Shown here one piece after another: positions 9,253 to 17,487 of a stretch of DNA of 44,605 nt. This DNA is from an uncultured Clostridia bacterium (GTDB taxonomy: Bacteria; Bacillota; Peptococcia; Peptococcales; Peptococcaceae). Positions within the stretch are counted from its first letter, which is position 1; the number at the start of each line of letters is the position of its first letter. Under the pieces are notes generated by a model, which saw only the letters and a program-made list of their open reading frames with translations, had not been told where the DNA came from and did no database searches. The DNA is taken from the NCBI GenBank assembly GCA_944391625.1, contig CALXUG010000022.1, forward strand, positions 1-44,605, in the 5' to 3' direction. Position numbers and translations under genes: made by a program.

Positions 9253-10161
9253 CTACAGCATGGGCAAAAAGGTTTCCACCAGCAAACCTAATGCCAAACC
9301 AAGACCAAATGTGGTGTTGGTTTTGGACACCAGAATCATGGCAGGCATCATCTGTTTGGGCTGCTGCCCTTCCGGACGGAATTTTTCTACCGCCTGCCGC
9401 GCTGTGGGAATACTGAAGTAGGAAGCCAACAGCCAGACACTATGGCCGCCAAAGAAAATCAATCCGGCCACCCAGATATAACAAAAGGCAAACAGAATGG
9501 ACAGCATCTGTACTGACCATTTGTGGCCCAACAAAATCACCAATGTGTGCCTTCCGTTGGCCGCATCCCCCACTCTGTCCCGAATATTATTGCCGGTCAG
9601 AATCAGCCCGATTAACACAGCCACCGGTAAGGAAACAGCCACAACATGCCAGTTGAGCAGACCGGTCTGAATATAAAAGGCAATGCAGATAACTCCGGTG
9701 CCCAGAAAACCACCGGCAAACACTTCACCAAATGGAGAGGACGAAATGGGAAATGGCCCACCGGTATACAAATATCCCACCAACATGCAAAATGCTCCGA
9801 TCAGCAGCAAATACCAGCTGCTGTTGGCACAGATATAAATGCCCAGCAGCGCTGCAAATCCATAGAAACCTAAAGCCAACCCCAACACAAATTGAGGGGA
9901 AGCGCCGTCATGCACAATGGTTCCGCCGATTCCTACCGAATCTTTGGTATCCAGCCCCCGCACATAGTCATAATATTCGTTAAATAAATTGGTTGCCACC
10001 TGTATGGCGCAGCTGGCAAGCAGCATGGCCAGAAATAATCCAAAATGCAGCGTTCGTGTGCAGGAAAAGGCATACATACTGCCCACCAGCACCGGCACCA
10101 GCGACGCTGTTAAGGTATGAGGCCGCAGCAAACGCCACCAAAAATCAAAATCTTTTTTCAT
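9253..10161 (-). CDS. menA: 1,4-dihydroxy-2-naphthoate polyprenyltransferase (UbiA family)
   Basis: Integral membrane prenyltransferase that joins a polyprenyl chain to 1,4-dihydroxy-2-naphthoate, giving demethylmenaquinone. The 302-residue protein starts with the MenA-like RLLRPHTLTASLVPVLVG, has the first Asp-rich motif NEYYDYVRGLD (61-71; N61, D65, D71) and a second at GNNIRDRVGDAANGRHT, and shows about eight or nine hydrophobic spans. The start at 10161 has AAAGGA upstream and is downstream of the promoter at 10228-10257, which excludes the longer reading to 10257. No other men gene is nearby. A related UbiA substrate cannot be excluded. Confidence 0.85.
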   Translation of the reverse strand: MKKDFDFWWRLLRPHTLTASLVPVLVGSMYAFSCTRTLHFGLFLAMLLASCAIQVATNLFNEYYDYVRGLDTKDSVGIGGTIVHDGASPQFVLGLALGFYGFAALLGIYICANSSWYLLLIGAFCMLVGYLYTGGPFPISSSPFGEVFAGGFLGTGVICIAFYIQTGLLNWHVVAVSLPVAVLIGLILTGNNIRDRVGDAANGRHTLVILLGHKWSVQMLSILFAFCYIWVAGLIFFGGHSVWLLASYFSIPTARQAVEKFRPEGQQPKQMMPAMILVSKTNTTFGLGLALGLLVETFLPML

Positions 10162-10227
10162 AAACTTGCAAATCCTTTCTGTCAGTTTACAAACTGCTTT
10201 ACGTATCAAATTTTTGACAATGATATT

Positions 10228-10257
10228 ATTATAGGCAATCTGCCTGACAATAATCAA
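10228..10257 (-). promoter_or_regulatory. menA promoter with a palindrome in its spacer
   Basis: The minus strand has TTGATT (10257-10252), 18 bases, then TATAAT (10233-10228). The spacer holds the short palindrome AGGCA-ATC-TGCCT (10233-10245), a possible operator. Confidence 0.6.
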
Positions 10258-10357
10258 GACAAATTCTTTTAAAAATTTTAATATTATAAAAATCTGTCAA
10301 TAAACGGTCTTCAACCGTTTAAAAAAATGGCAGAAAAAATTTTTTCAAAAATATTGC

Positions 10358-10386
10358 TTGACGGCTGAAAAAAACCATGTTATCTT
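10358..10386 (+). promoter_or_regulatory. Candidate upstream promoter P1 of the speD leader
   Basis: TTGACG (10358-10363), 17 bases, TATCTT (10381-10386). It would start a leader of about 485 nt containing all the hairpins upstream of speD. Confidence 0.4.
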
Positions 10387-10587
10387 TTTTCTAGCAAAAA
10401 ACGTGTGAAAACATGTTGTTTTCATGCAAATATTTTTTGACCGCCCAGTAGATGGGCCAAGGCCATACGGACAGCCGGGTCAAATGCCGATTGGCAACTT
10501 CGTTGCCTTATTGATTGAGTTAAAAGCTCAAATTTTATAAGTTGGTTACTTTACAACCGTATATGTTATATACATCAACTTGTGAAC

Positions 10588-10615
10588 TGGTCAATAAGAG
10601 TAGTAAAAGTATAAT
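10588..10615 (+). promoter_or_regulatory. Candidate proximal promoter P2 of speD
   Basis: TGGTCA (10588-10593), 16 bases, perfect TATAAT (10610-10615). It would give a leader of about 255 nt that still includes the terminator at 10810-10846. Confidence 0.5.
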
Positions 10616-10809
10616 ATTTGCTATATAGACTCTGTAAAACCATAACAACTGTCTTCATTTCGTTTTTCTTTTATTTTAAATTATTTTTTTGCCATATAAA
10701 GGTCTACTCTCCGGTAATCTCTTTCAAACTCTGTTTAAATGCCAAGTATTCCTTTTCTGCAAAAGTAATTTATACAATTTGATAGAAAAGCAGAATTATT
10801 GTTGATACG

Positions 10810-10846
10810 CACAAGTGATGGATATTCCATTGCTTGTGTTTTTTTG
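10810..10846 (+). terminator. Intrinsic terminator in the speD leader (candidate attenuator)
   Basis: CACAAGTGATGG (10810-10821) pairs along its whole length, with two G-T pairs, with CCATTGCTTGTG (10827-10838) around a 5-nt loop, followed by TTTTTTT. It ends 33 nt before the speD start. Either it regulates speD by attenuation or it ends a separate leader RNA. Confidence 0.8.
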
Positions 10847-10878
10847 TTTACAAAAATCGGAAAAAGGAAGGCCCCCCT

Positions 10879-11637
10879 ATGACAGAAAAATTAAAATTAT
10901 ATGGGTTTAATAATCTAACCAAGTCGCTCAGCTTTAATATTTATGATGTATGCTACGCCAAAACAGCCCGGGAGCAACAGGATTATGTTGCTTATATCGA
11001 TGAACAGTACAATTCGGAACGTCTGACTGGTATTCTCACCAATCTGGTAGATATGATCGGCGCTCGGGTATTGAGCATATCCAGACAGGATTATGATCCG
11101 CAGGGCGCCTCGGTAACAGTGCTAATGGCAGAAGAATCCCAGGTTCCCGCTGGTGAAACAATTGTAGGCCATCTGGATAAAAGTCATGTGACCGTTCACA
11201 CTTATCCCGAATACCATCCCGAAACCTGTCTGGCCACCTTTCGCGCCGATATTGATGTAGCTACCTGCGGCACCATTACGCCGTTATCCACGCTGGATTT
11301 TTTAATCAGTTCTTTTGATTCGGATATTATCACCATGGATTACCGGGTGCGAGGTTTTACCCGCGATGTCAGCGGCAAAAAGCTATTCACCGACCATGAT
11401 GTCATTTCCATTCAAAATTATATCAGCCCGGAAATCAAACAGCATTATGATGCGGTGGACATCAATGTGTATGAGGCCAATTTATTCCATACCAAAATGC
11501 TAATCAAAGAACGGGATTTACAAAACTATTTATTTAATGCCGATGTATACGAACTGGCGCCCAAAACCAGACTGGAGATTTCTCATAACCTACGGCGGGA
11601 AATGATCGAAATTTTCAGCGGACGAAATATTTACTGA
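10879..11637 (+). CDS. speD: S-adenosylmethionine decarboxylase proenzyme, E. coli type
   Basis: Pyruvoyl enzyme that makes decarboxylated AdoMet, the aminopropyl donor for SpeE. The 252-residue length fits the long bacterial (class 1a) type rather than the about 120-residue Bacillus type. The proenzyme self-cleaves before S102 in [12 protein letters not shown] (100-111), which becomes the pyruvoyl group; the [18 protein letters not shown] stretch is also typical. The start at 10879 follows AAAAAGGAAGG; an in-frame extension to 10834 would run back into the terminator arm and is rejected. First gene of the polyamine cluster, 17 nt before the decarboxylase gene. Confidence 0.95.
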   Translation: MTEKLKLYGFNNLTKSLSFNIYDVCYAKTAREQQDYVAYIDEQYNSERLTGILTNLVDMIGARVLSISRQDYDPQGASVTVLMAEESQVPAGETIVGHLDKSHVTVHTYPEYHPETCLATFRADIDVATCGTITPLSTLDFLISSFDSDIITMDYRVRGFTRDVSGKKLFTDHDVISIQNYISPEIKQHYDAVDINVYEANLFHTKMLIKERDLQNYLFNADVYELAPKTRLEISHNLRREMIEIFSGRNIY

Positions 11638-11654
11638 GAACGGAGGGAAACACC

Positions 11655-13121
11655 ATGAATCATTTGTCACAGCAGAATGCACCCATTTATGAAGCGCTGG
11701 AACAGTTTCGCCGTATGCGGGTGGTGCCCTTTGACGTTCCCGGACACAAACGGGGCAAAGGAAATCCGGAGCTGGTGCAGCTGCTGGGAGAGCAATGCGT
11801 AGGTATTGATGTTAATTCGATGAAACCGTTAGATAACCTGTGTCATCCAGTATCGGTGATTCAACAGGCAGAACAGCTGGCCGCTCAGGCCTTCGGCTCA
11901 GCCCATGCTTTCTTGATGGTGGGCGGCACCACATCTTCGGTGCAGACCATGATACTCAGCTGCTGTAAACGGGGCGATAAAATTATTTTGCCCCGCAATG
12001 TACACCGCAGCGTTATCAATGCCTTGATTCTCTGCGGCGCTCAGCCTGTCTATGTAAACCCGGAAGTGGACACCATGCTGGGTATTCCCCTGGGAATGCA
12101 GCTATCCCAGGTAGAGCAGGCCATTTTAGAAAATCCCGATGCAGTGGCAGTGCTGGTCAACAATCCAACCTATTACGGCATCTGCTCTGATCTGCGGGGT
12201 ATTGTGGCACTGGCACATCAACACAAAATGCTGGTGCTGGCTGATGAAGCCCACGGTACCCATCTCTATTTTGGCGAAGGCTTGCCCATCTCAGCCATGG
12301 CCGCCGGAGCTGATCTGGCAGCTGTCAGTATGCACAAATCGGGTGGCAGCCTGACCCAAAGCTCGCTGCTGCTAACCGGTCCGCAAGTGAACGCAGGCTA
12401 TGTACGGCAGGTTATTAACCTGACCCAGACCACCAGCGGTTCCTACCTGTTGCTGGCCAGTCTGGATATTTCCCGCCGCAATCTGGCGCTGCGGGGTAAA
12501 GAAGAATTTGCTCGTGTGATGGAACTGGCCCAATATGCCAGAGATGAGATTAACGCTATCGGCGGCTATTATGCCTATAGCAAAGAGTTGATCAACGGCG
12601 GCAGTATTTATGATTTTGATGTAACCAAGCTATCTATTCATACGCTGGAAATTGGTCTGGCCGGTATTGAAGTATATGATTTACTGCGAGATCAATACGA
12701 TATTCAGATTGAATTTGGAGATATCGGTAATATCTTGGCTTACATCTCTATCGGCGACCGCAAACGGGATATAGAACGGCTCATCAGTGCACTGGCAGAA
12801 ATCCGCCGCTGCTACCGCAAAGAAAGAACCGGCATGCTGTCTCAGGAATATGTAACACCTAAGGTCGTTGCAACGCCGCAACAGGCCTTTTACGCAGAAA
12901 AAGAAGCGTTGCCGCTGGTGCAGACTCAGGGCCGCATCTGCAGTGAATTTGTGATGTGCTATCCGCCGGGGATTCCCATCTTATCACCGGGCGAAGAAGT
13001 GACCCGCGAGGTGCTGGAATATATCCGCTATGCAAAAAAGAAGGGCTGTACCCTAACCGGCACAGAAGATGCCCAATTAAATTATCTGAACGTACTGAAA
13101 ACAGAAAAGGCAGGTGTTTGA
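11655..13121 (+). CDS. speA: Orn/Lys/Arg decarboxylase, probably biosynthetic arginine decarboxylase
   Basis: Fold-type I PLP decarboxylase of 488 residues, the size of Bacillus SpeA, lacking the N-terminal wing domain of the large inducible enzymes. Visible motifs: FDVPGHKRGKG (26-36), VGGTTSSVQ (89-97), DEAHGTH (197-203) and the PLP lysine K228 in SMHKSGGS. The family includes arginine, lysine and ornithine decarboxylases. Arginine is favoured because agmatinase (speB) is encoded two genes downstream, giving arginine to agmatine to putrescine. ATG at 11655 has GGAGGG upstream. The next gene, speE, begins one base after its stop codon, so the genes are cotranscribed. Confidence 0.87.
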   Translation: MNHLSQQNAPIYEALEQFRRMRVVPFDVPGHKRGKGNPELVQLLGEQCVGIDVNSMKPLDNLCHPVSVIQQAEQLAAQAFGSAHAFLMVGGTTSSVQTMILSCCKRGDKIILPRNVHRSVINALILCGAQPVYVNPEVDTMLGIPLGMQLSQVEQAILENPDAVAVLVNNPTYYGICSDLRGIVALAHQHKMLVLADEAHGTHLYFGEGLPISAMAAGADLAAVSMHKSGGSLTQSSLLLTGPQVNAGYVRQVINLTQTTSGSYLLLASLDISRRNLALRGKEEFARVMELAQYARDEINAIGGYYAYSKELINGGSIYDFDVTKLSIHTLEIGLAGIEVYDLLRDQYDIQIEFGDIGNILAYISIGDRKRDIERLISALAEIRRCYRKERTGMLSQEYVTPKVVATPQQAFYAEKEALPLVQTQGRICSEFVMCYPPGIPILSPGEEVTREVLEYIRYAKKKGCTLTGTEDAQLNYLNVLKTEKAGV

Positions 13122-13122
13122 G

Positions 13123-13977
13123 ATGGATTTGTGGTTTTCCGAGTTTCACACAACAGACGTCAAGCTTTCTATCCGGGTACATCGCCAATTATACAGCGGA
13201 CAAAGTGAATTTCAACGCATTGATGTATTTGAATCACCGATTTTCGGCCGATTTTTAACGCTGGACGGCTACATGATGCTGACAGAAAAAGATGAATTTA
13301 TCTACCACGAAATGATTACCCATGTGCCTATGGCCGTCCATCCTCATGTGCAGGATGTACTGGTAATCGGCGCAGGAGACGGCGGCGTAATCCGGGAACT
13401 GAGCGCCTATCCATCTATTGCGCGCATTGACATGGTAGAGATCGATGCGCAGGTGGTGGAAGTATGCCGTCAATATTTACCCCAAACCGCCTGCAAACTG
13501 GATGACCCGCGACTGCATATTTATTATGAGGACGGTCTGCGTTTTGTGCGCAGCAAGAAAGATTGCTATGACTTGATTATCGTTGATTCTACCGATCCCT
13601 TTGGCCCAGGAGAAGGATTATTTACCCGGGAATTTTACGGCAACTGCTACAAGGCGCTACGAGCAGACGGCATTCTGGTTAATCAGCATGAAAGTCCCTT
13701 TTATCAAGATGATGCCTCTGCCTGTCAGCGAGCCCATCAGCGCATAGCTGCCACCTTTCCGGTCAGCTGTGTCTATCAGGCCCATATTCCCACCTATCCA
13801 TCAGGCCATTGGCTATTCGGCTTTGCCTCCAAGCAATATCATCCCATCCGGGATTTGCAGGCAGAGCGCTGGCAGGAGCTAGCCATACCAACCAGATATT
13901 ACACCACCAAACTGCACACAGGTGCTTTTGCACTGCCTGCATATGTTGAGGAGTTGTTGCATGATGTTGAACCCTAA
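13123..13977 (+). CDS. speE: Polyamine aminopropyltransferase (spermidine synthase)
   Basis: Transfers the aminopropyl group of decarboxylated AdoMet to putrescine. The 284-residue protein has the small N-terminal beta domain, GAGDGG (83-88) for the AdoMet analogue, the VEID acidic loop (105-108), YEDGLRF (135-141) and the catalytic VDSTDP with D155. The start at 13123 has AAAAGGCAGG upstream, one base after the speA stop. The 3' end overlaps speB by 17 bases, which implies translational coupling. Putrescine is the presumed acceptor from context; other diamines are possible. Confidence 0.93.
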   Translation: MDLWFSEFHTTDVKLSIRVHRQLYSGQSEFQRIDVFESPIFGRFLTLDGYMMLTEKDEFIYHEMITHVPMAVHPHVQDVLVIGAGDGGVIRELSAYPSIARIDMVEIDAQVVEVCRQYLPQTACKLDDPRLHIYYEDGLRFVRSKKDCYDLIIVDSTDPFGPGEGLFTREFYGNCYKALRADGILVNQHESPFYQDDASACQRAHQRIAATFPVSCVYQAHIPTYPSGHWLFGFASKQYHPIRDLQAERWQELAIPTRYYTTKLHTGAFALPAYVEELLHDVEP

Positions 13978-14827
13978 TATTGAAACCTTTTTGTGCTGTG
14001 ATGCAGACTACCCATCGGCTGAGCTGGTTTTATTCGGCGCACCATTTGATTCCACCACGTCCTACCGTCCCGGTACCCGTTTTGGCAGCCGGGCCATCCG
14101 CAGCGAATCCTTTGGACTGGAATCCTACAGCCCTTATCAGGACAAAGATCTGGAGGACTGCTCCATTTTTGACAGCGGCGATTTGGAGCTTTCTATGGGC
14201 AGCTGTGCATTGGCTTTGGAGCAGATTCAGGAACGTACCGCCATTATTTTGCAGGATGGCAAAATCCCTGTCATGCTGGGCGGTGAGCACCTGGTCACCT
14301 TAGGCGCTGTACGCGCTGCAGCGCAGCAATATCCAGACCTGCACATCATTCACTTTGACGCCCATGCCGATCTGCGCCAGGAATACTTGGGTGTAGAACT
14401 GTCCCACGCTTGTGTACTGCGCCGCTGCTGGGATATCTTGGGTGATAACCGCATTTATCAGTTTGGTATTCGCTCCGGTACCCGCGAAGAATTTTTGTGG
14501 AGCAGCGCTGGTCATACCAATATGCAAAAATTCAATTTTGCTCAGTTAAAGCAGACCATTGCTCAGCTGCAAGGCAAACCCATCTATTTCACCATTGATT
14601 TAGATGTGCTGGATCCGTCTATATTTCCCGGCACTGGCACACCGGAAGCAGGCGGTGTAGGCTTCTTAGACCTGCTGCAGGCAATTCACACTGTATGCGC
14701 CGGCAGTCATATTGTAGGCTGTGATGTTAATGAGCTGTGCCCTGCTTATGATGCCAGCGGCGTATCCACGGCCGTAGCCTGTAAAGTGGTGCGGGAGTTA
14801 TTGCTGGAACTAAGCACAAAAAAGTAA
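13961..14827 (+). CDS. speB: Agmatinase (ureohydrolase family)
   Basis: Binuclear Mn enzyme that splits agmatine into putrescine and urea. All metal-binding motifs of the arginase/agmatinase family are present in 288 residues: GGEH (H110), HFDAHADLR (D133, H135, D137) and TIDLDVLDPS (D213, D215). The substrate loop GTGTPEAGG is typical of agmatinase. The ATG at 13961 has GAGGAG upstream and lies inside the end of speE; an upstream frame extension to 13922 lacks an equal site. With the arginine decarboxylase it completes putrescine formation from arginine. A 172-base gap separates it from the second half of the cluster. Confidence 0.92.
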   Translation: MMLNPNIETFLCCDADYPSAELVLFGAPFDSTTSYRPGTRFGSRAIRSESFGLESYSPYQDKDLEDCSIFDSGDLELSMGSCALALEQIQERTAIILQDGKIPVMLGGEHLVTLGAVRAAAQQYPDLHIIHFDAHADLRQEYLGVELSHACVLRRCWDILGDNRIYQFGIRSGTREEFLWSSAGHTNMQKFNFAQLKQTIAQLQGKPIYFTIDLDVLDPSIFPGTGTPEAGGVGFLDLLQAIHTVCAGSHIVGCDVNELCPAYDASGVSTAVACKVVRELLLELSTKK

Positions 14828-14923
14828 TAAACACAATAAATCATGATCACAAACCAATTGCTATAAAATACCCATTTTTTGCAGGCCCGCCATTTCTGTT
14901 CTTTTAAAACAAACTGCTCAGAA

Positions 14924-14953
14924 CTGACGCATACAGTAAAAAATCGGGATAAT
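14924..14953 (+). promoter_or_regulatory. Candidate internal promoter before the carboxyspermidine genes
   Basis: CTGACG (14924-14929), 18 bases, GATAAT (14948-14953). No terminator was seen between speB and the next gene, so read-through is also likely. Confidence 0.35.
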
Positions 14954-14999
14954 TATAGATTACAATAACACAATGTACAAATAAAAGGAGCGATGTTTT

Positions 15000-16202
15000 A
15001 TGGGAAAATTATTAATTATCGGCTGCGGCGGTGTTGCCAGCGTTGCCATCCACAAATGCTGTCAGAACAGTCAGGTATTTGAAGAAATCTGTATTGCCAG
15101 CCGCACCAAATCCAAATGTGATGCGCTGAAGGAAAAACTGGAAGGCACCACCAACACCAAAATCACTACAGCCCAAATCGACGCTGATAACGTACCAGCT
15201 TTGATTGCCTTAATTAAAGAAGTAAAACCAGACGCTGTGCTCAATCTGGCTCTGCCTTATCAGGATCTGCACATTATGGACGCCTGCCTGGCTACCAAAG
15301 TGCATTATATTGATACTGCCAACTATGAACCGGAGGATACCGCCAAGTTTGAATATAAATGGCAGTGGGCTTATCGGCAGCAGTATGAAGATGCCGGCAT
15401 CACTGCTTTATTGGGCAGCGGCTTTGATCCCGGCGTTACCAGCGTATTTTCTGCATACGCCTTAAAGCATTATTTTGATGAAATCAACTATATCGATATT
15501 CTGGACTGCAATGGCGGTGACCATGGCTATCCCTTTGCCACTAACTTTAATCCGGAAATCAATATTCGTGAAGTATCCGCCAAAGGCTCCTATTGGGAAG
15601 ACGGCCACTGGGTAGAAACCGAACCCATGGAAATCAAACGGGTGTATCAGTTCCCGCAGGTTGGTGAAAAGGATATGTATCTGCTCCACCATGAAGAAAT
15701 CGAATCTTTGGCACTGAATATCCCTGGCATCAAACGCATCCGTTTCTTCATGACCTTTGGACAGAGCTACCTCACCCATTTAAAATGCCTGGAAAACGTA
15801 GGTATGACTTCCATTGAACCAATCATGTATGAAGGCAAGGAAATTGTACCGCTGCAATTTTTAAAAGCTGTACTGCCCGACCCAGCTTCTTTGGGACCGC
15901 GCACCAAAGGCAAAACCAATATCGGCTGCATTTTTACCGGCAAAAAAGATGGACAGGAAAAATCCATTTACATCTATAATGTGTGCGACCATGAAGCCTG
16001 CTACAAAGAAGTAGGTTCTCAGGCAGTGGCCTACACCACCGGCGTGCCTGCCATGATTGGCGCTATGCTGGTCATGCAGGGTGCCTGGCAGAAACCGGGC
16101 GTTTACAATGTGGAAGAATTTGATCCAGATCCATTCATGGATGCATTAAATCAGTGGGGACTGCCTTGGGTAGTAGAGGAAAATCCGGAGCTGGTAGACT
16201 AA
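15000..16202 (+). CDS. Carboxynorspermidine/carboxyspermidine dehydrogenase (saccharopine dehydrogenase family)
   Basis: NAD(P)H-dependent enzyme of 400 residues that condenses a diamine with aspartate semialdehyde. Putrescine gives carboxyspermidine and diaminopropane gives carboxynorspermidine. The N-terminus is a Rossmann motif (LIIGCGGVASVA, 4-15), followed by ASRTKSKCD, NLALPYQD (80-87) and a region typical of the CASDH branch of the Lys1 family, with GSGFDPGVTSVFSAY near 139-153. The alternative, a lysine-pathway saccharopine dehydrogenase, is unlikely because the stop codon overlaps nspC (TAATG). AAAGGAG lies upstream of the ATG at 15000. Confidence 0.87.
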   Translation: MGKLLIIGCGGVASVAIHKCCQNSQVFEEICIASRTKSKCDALKEKLEGTTNTKITTAQIDADNVPALIALIKEVKPDAVLNLALPYQDLHIMDACLATKVHYIDTANYEPEDTAKFEYKWQWAYRQQYEDAGITALLGSGFDPGVTSVFSAYALKHYFDEINYIDILDCNGGDHGYPFATNFNPEINIREVSAKGSYWEDGHWVETEPMEIKRVYQFPQVGEKDMYLLHHEEIESLALNIPGIKRIRFFMTFGQSYLTHLKCLENVGMTSIEPIMYEGKEIVPLQFLKAVLPDPASLGPRTKGKTNIGCIFTGKKDGQEKSIYIYNVCDHEACYKEVGSQAVAYTTGVPAMIGAMLVMQGAWQKPGVYNVEEFDPDPFMDALNQWGLPWVVEENPELVD

Positions 16203-17329
16203 TGAAGTTAGAACAGCTGCCTACCCCCTGCTATGTGATTCAGGAAGAAAAGCTGCTGCAAAACCTGCAGATTCTGCAAGGTGTGCAGCAGCGCACTGGC
16301 TGTCATATTTTGCTGGCGCAAAAAGCATTTTCTGCCTTTGCTCTTTACCCGCTGATAGGGCAATATCTCAACGGCACCACCGCCAGCGGTTTGTACGAAG
16401 CGCGGCTGGGTGCCGAAGAAATGGGCGGTGAAGTGCATATCTTTTCTCCCGCTTATCAGGACTCAGAATTTGCGGAAATCTGCCGACTATGCGACCATAT
16501 CATTTTCAATTCCTGCCAGCAGGTACGAAAATTTGCCGATATGGCCAAAGCCGCCGGTGTCAGCATCGGACTGCGTGTCAATCCCCAGTGCTCCACCCAG
16601 GAAGGCCATGCCATCTATGACCCTTGTGCGCCCGGTTCCCGTCTGGGCGTAACAGTGGAGCAGCTGGATTGGGAAATCATTTCCATGCTGGATGGGCTGC
16701 ACTTTCATACCCTGTGCGAACAAAATGCTGATGCACTGGCCATTACCCTGGCCGCTGTGGAACGGCATTTTGGTTCCTGGCTGCCAAATTTAAAATGGAT
16801 CAATTTTGGCGGCGGTCATCACATCACCCGGGACGATTACGACATTGCCCTATTGGAACAATGCATTACTTCCGTGCAACAAAAATATGATGTCACCGTC
16901 TATTTGGAACCGGGAGAAGCAGTAGCGCTCAATGCTGGTCTGCTGGCTACCACTGTGCTGGACACACTGCAAAACGGCATTGAAATCGCTATCCTGGATA
17001 CCTCTGCAGCCTGCCATATGCCCGACGTGCTGGAAATGCCCTATCGTCCGCCATTGCTGCACGCTGCTCAGCCCGATGAAAAGCCCTTTACCTATCGTTT
17101 AGCCGGCCCTACCTGCCTGGCTGGCGATATCATCGGCGATTATTCGTTTGATACACCATTACAACCGGGGCAGCGGCTGTATTTTGCCGATATGGCCATC
17201 TACTCCATGGTGAAAAACAACACCTTCAACGGCATGGCGCTGCCAACCATCGCACTGCAGCAAGCAGACGGCCAATGCCGCATTATTCGGCAATTTGGAT
17301 ATGAAGATTTCAAGAATAGATTATCCTGA
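16202..17329 (+). CDS. nspC: Carboxynorspermidine/carboxyspermidine decarboxylase
   Basis: Alanine-racemase-fold PLP decarboxylase that removes the carboxyl group to release spermidine or norspermidine. Of 375 residues, K41 in LLAQKAFS is the PLP lysine; GLHFHTLCEQ, NFGGGHH, YLEPGEAV (PLP phosphate side) and GPTCLAGD with C305 and D309 are the expected active-site motifs. Its ATG shares one base with the stop codon of the dehydrogenase gene, so the two are translationally coupled. A frame extension to 16154 lies inside the dehydrogenase gene and is rejected. Last gene of the cluster, closed by a strong terminator. Confidence 0.92.
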   Translation: MKLEQLPTPCYVIQEEKLLQNLQILQGVQQRTGCHILLAQKAFSAFALYPLIGQYLNGTTASGLYEARLGAEEMGGEVHIFSPAYQDSEFAEICRLCDHIIFNSCQQVRKFADMAKAAGVSIGLRVNPQCSTQEGHAIYDPCAPGSRLGVTVEQLDWEIISMLDGLHFHTLCEQNADALAITLAAVERHFGSWLPNLKWINFGGGHHITRDDYDIALLEQCITSVQQKYDVTVYLEPGEAVALNAGLLATTVLDTLQNGIEIAILDTSAACHMPDVLEMPYRPPLLHAAQPDEKPFTYRLAGPTCLAGDIIGDYSFDTPLQPGQRLYFADMAIYSMVKNNTFNGMALPTIALQQADGQCRIIRQFGYEDFKNRLS

Positions 17330-17354
17330 TTGGTGCTTTCTTGATGAATAAAAG

Positions 17355-17437
17355 AATAAAGCCCATCTCCCAAGCCTGATATACACATATCAACCAGACA
17401 AGTGTATCACCAGGTCATTGGGAAATGGGCCTTTATT
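17355..17437. terminator. Bidirectional terminator between nspC and AP1
   Basis: An 80-nt hairpin: AAAGCCCATCTCCCA pairs with TTGGGAAATGGGCCTTT, and an inner CCTG..ATACAC/GTGTAT..CCAGG stem extends it. T-rich tails lie on both sides. It separates the polyamine cluster from the AP island. Confidence 0.8.
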
Positions 17438-17487
17438 TATATAGTAATTGTTTTATCTAAAATATTTCGTAAGTTCGTATCCATTGC

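Larger units (their letters stand above)
10258..10878. other. Long structured leader/intergenic region upstream of speD
   Basis: This 620-base stretch has no credible protein gene. It contains several hairpins: AAACGGT/ACCGTTT (10306-10321), TGAAAAC/GTTTTCA (10408-10426), GCCCA/TGGGC (near 10443-10457), GGCAAC/GTTGCC (10494-10507), and a candidate three-way junction at 10539-10581 formed by AAGTTG/CAACTT enclosing GTT/AAC and GTATAT/ATATAC. Two candidate plus-strand promoters (10358-10386 and 10588-10615) and an intrinsic terminator (10810-10846) complete it. This layout suits an attenuated leader for the polyamine cluster or a separate small RNA; I recognise no known riboswitch class. Confidence 0.5.

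Noticed and set aside
9732-9983. Antisense frames in menA
   Set aside because: Short, no start signal, fully covered by the well-supported menA gene.
10391-10507. 38-codon minus-strand frame encoding a Trp-rich segment (RLSVWPWPIYWAV)
   Set aside because: The frame is bounded by stops and has no start codon near its beginning. The sequence folds into hairpins, so a structured leader is a better explanation, though a gene remnant is possible.
10258-10878. Known RNA (6S, SRP, tmRNA, cobalamin, TPP or ZTP riboswitch) upstream of speD
   Set aside because: I compared the conserved cores from memory and found no convincing match; CCGCC and GGGC occur, but not in the ZTP arrangement.
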